Positions 4,943 through 6,221 of a stretch of 6,221 nucleotides of DNA are shown in pieces. The stretch is taken from the NCBI GenBank assembly GCA_029573925.1, contig JAKQBV010000294.1:1-6221 (forward strand), read 5' to 3'. The position numbers were made by a program, and so were the translations under genes. The DNA comes from a bacterium (GTDB lineage Bacteria > UBP15 > UBA6099). How positions within the stretch are numbered: the first letter of the stretch is position 1; the number at the start of each line of letters is the position of its first letter. The notes beneath the pieces were generated by a model that ran no database searches, had not been told where the DNA came from, and was given only the letters and a program-made list of their open reading frames with translations.

Positions 4943-5971
4943 ATGACATCAAACTATCTCGTCACTTTTGCGGTAGCTCTGGCGGTGTCGCTGCTGATGA
5001 CGCCGACGTTCGTGCGGCTGGCGTTCAAGTGGGGCGCGGTGGACATGCCCGGCCCGCGCAGGGTAAACGTGAAACCCACCGCGCGCATGGGCGGCCCGGC
5101 GATGTTCTTCGCCTTCGCCGCGGCGCTGCTTGTCGCGGGAGGCGACGCTCCCCTCAGAGGCCCGGTCATCCTCGGCTCGTTTCTCGCTCTCTGCATAGGG
5201 CTTGCGGACGACATTCGCTCTCTGCGCGCGCTCCCGAAGCTTATCGCTCAAATCGCGGTAGCCTGCCTCGTATTCTCGCTCGGCGTTCGCGTTCAGTTCG
5301 TCACCAACCCCGCCGGCGGCGTCTTCCCGCTTCCCCTCTGGCTGTCGTTCGCCGTCACTGTGGCGTGGCTGGTCGGCGTCACCAACGCGGTGAACCTCAT
5401 AGACGGGCTGGACGGGCTGGCGGCCGGAATCGTCAACATCGCCTCTCTCACATTTTTTCTCGTGGCGGCAAGCCGGGGACAGACCGAAAGCGCGCTCATG
5501 GCCCTCGCCCTAGTCGGCGCCTCGGCGGGCTTCCTTCGCTGGAACTTCTTTCCTTCAAAGACTTTCATGGGCGACTCAGGCGCGTACTTTCTCGGATTCA
5601 CAGCTGCCGCGCTCGCCGTCACCGGCGCGTTCAAAATCACATCCACCCTCACGCTGCTCATTCCCATATTCGCGCTCGGAGTGCCCATCTTCGACACCGG
5701 GTTCGCCATCGTCCGCAGGCTTTACAGCCGAAAGCCCGTGATGTCGGGCGCGGACAAGGAACACCTCCACCACCGCTTCCTCGCGCGCGGCTGGCATCAC
5801 CGGGACGCGGTCATACTCTGCTACTTGATAACGTTCGCGCTGAGCGCCGTCTCGCTGGCTATAATCAAGGAATGGCTGCTCGCGCTCTATCTCATGCTGT
5901 CTGTCGCCGCCGTGGCGCTTTTGCTTATCGGCATCGGCAAAGTCGTGAAAAAAAACAAGCCCAAGGCGTGA
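4943..5971 (+). CDS. wecA: WecA/TagO-like undecaprenyl-phosphate GlcNAc-1-phosphate transferase
   Basis: A 342-residue polytopic membrane enzyme of the MraY/WecA/TagO superfamily. Family members transfer a sugar-1-phosphate (usually GlcNAc-1-P) from its UDP form to undecaprenyl phosphate, the first membrane step of O-antigen, enterobacterial common antigen or teichoic-acid-type glycans. About ten hydrophobic segments span the chain. Signatures: GAVDMPGPRRVN 31-42, ARMGG 47-51, LADD 87-90 (Mg-binding Asp pair), NLIDGLDGLAAG 151-162, NFFPSKTFMGDSG 201-213, PIFDT 248-252 and the HLHHRF histidine motif 274-279. The histidine motif and wecB next door argue for WecA/TagO rather than MraY; the exact sugar is inferred. 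The C-terminus is basic (KVVKKNKPKA). ATG 4943 fits the family N-terminus but has no ribosome site and follows a (GC)6 tract, so efficient translation may depend on read-in from der. Confidence 0.93.
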   Translation: MTSNYLVTFAVALAVSLLMTPTFVRLAFKWGAVDMPGPRRVNVKPTARMGGPAMFFAFAAALLVAGGDAPLRGPVILGSFLALCIGLADDIRSLRALPKLIAQIAVACLVFSLGVRVQFVTNPAGGVFPLPLWLSFAVTVAWLVGVTNAVNLIDGLDGLAAGIVNIASLTFFLVAASRGQTESALMALALVGASAGFLRWNFFPSKTFMGDSGAYFLGFTAAALAVTGAFKITSTLTLLIPIFALGVPIFDTGFAIVRRLYSRKPVMSGADKEHLHHRFLARGWHHRDAVILCYLITFALSAVSLAIIKEWLLALYLMLSVAAVALLLIGIGKVVKKNKPKA

Positions 5972-5975
5972 AACG

Positions 5976-6221
5976 ATGAAGAAACTGAAAGTGTGCTCGG
6001 TGTTCGGAACGAGGCCGGAAGCGATAAAAATGGCCCCCGTCGCCCTCGAACTCGCCCGCCGCCCTCAGATCGACCACAAAATTGTCGTCACCGGCCAGCA
6101 TCGCGCGATGCTGGACCAGATGCTGTCGCTGTTCGGCCTCAAACCCGACATCGACCTGAACATAATGCTCGACCGCCAGACTCTCCCCCAAGTGACCACC
6201 CGCGCGCTAGAAGGCATGGAG
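5976..6221 (+). CDS. wecB: UDP-N-acetylglucosamine 2-epimerase (non-hydrolysing), 3'-truncated by window edge
   Basis: The first 82 residues of a protein matching WecB/MnaA, which interconverts UDP-GlcNAc and UDP-ManNAc in the cytosol. Visible family features are FGTRPEAIKMAPV at 10-22 in the first Rossmann strand-loop, VTGQHRAMLDQML at 38-50 and DLNIM near 60-64. These match the non-hydrolysing class; the catalytic residues further on are outside the window. ATG 5976 is four bases after the wecA stop. A weak AAGG (5963-5966) lies nine bases upstream, so coupling to wecA is likely. Pairing with a WecA/TagO enzyme points to a ManNAc or ManNAc-derived residue in a surface glycan, with further glycan genes expected downstream. 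The frame is open at the right edge. Confidence 0.95.
   Translation, partial: MKKLKVCSVFGTRPEAIKMAPVALELARRPQIDHKIVVTGQHRAMLDQMLSLFGLKPDIDLNIMLDRQTLPQVTTRALEGME

Noticed and set aside
5029..5979. A 316-codon + strand frame within wecA
   Set aside because: Arg/His/Ala-rich shadow in another frame of a gene whose catalytic motifs are intact.

Overview
The window is an ordinary bacterial chromosomal segment: five recognisable conserved genes, one unrecognised gene and one unusual non-coding interval. It is GC-rich in genes and AT-rich between them. I cannot name the organism. There is no rRNA or other strong taxonomic marker. GyrA is the short form, without the insertion seen in E. coli GyrA. 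Three of the six genes appear to use TTG starts. A WecA/TagO-type enzyme plus WecB only says that the cell makes a polyprenol-linked glycan.

Layout, left to right. Bases 1-1694 (+) hold the 3' two thirds of gyrA, cut by the window edge. Bases 1695-2076 hold no gene. They carry a hairpin terminator and then two inverted copies of a composite repeat, each made of one GC-rich hairpin and one AT-rich hairpin. This interval lies between the convergent 3' ends of gyrA (+) and a DUF151/bifunctional-nuclease gene (-, 2077-2571). Upstream of the nuclease gene on the same strand is an unrecognised 135-residue ORF (2646-3053). A short divergent promoter region (about 3054-3148) separates it from a rightward cluster: yjbQ (3149-3565), der (3570-4901), a WecA/TagO-like polyprenyl-phosphate sugar-1-phosphate transferase (4943-5971) and wecB (5976 to the window end, incomplete).

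How the genes relate. yjbQ, der, wecA and wecB are on one strand with gaps of 4, 41 and 4 bases and no terminator between them, so a single transcript is likely. WecA/TagO loads GlcNAc-1-phosphate onto undecaprenyl phosphate, and WecB makes UDP-ManNAc. Together they suggest the start of a ManNAc-containing surface glycan locus running past the right edge. Der (ribosome assembly) and YjbQ are housekeeping passengers. The nuclease gene has its own good promoter inside the end of the upstream ORF.

I found no evidence of a new defence system, mobile-element enzyme, CRISPR array or phage gene. The most interesting structure is the paired composite repeat at 1769-2026. Its AT-hairpin arms differ between copies, yet each remains perfectly base-paired.
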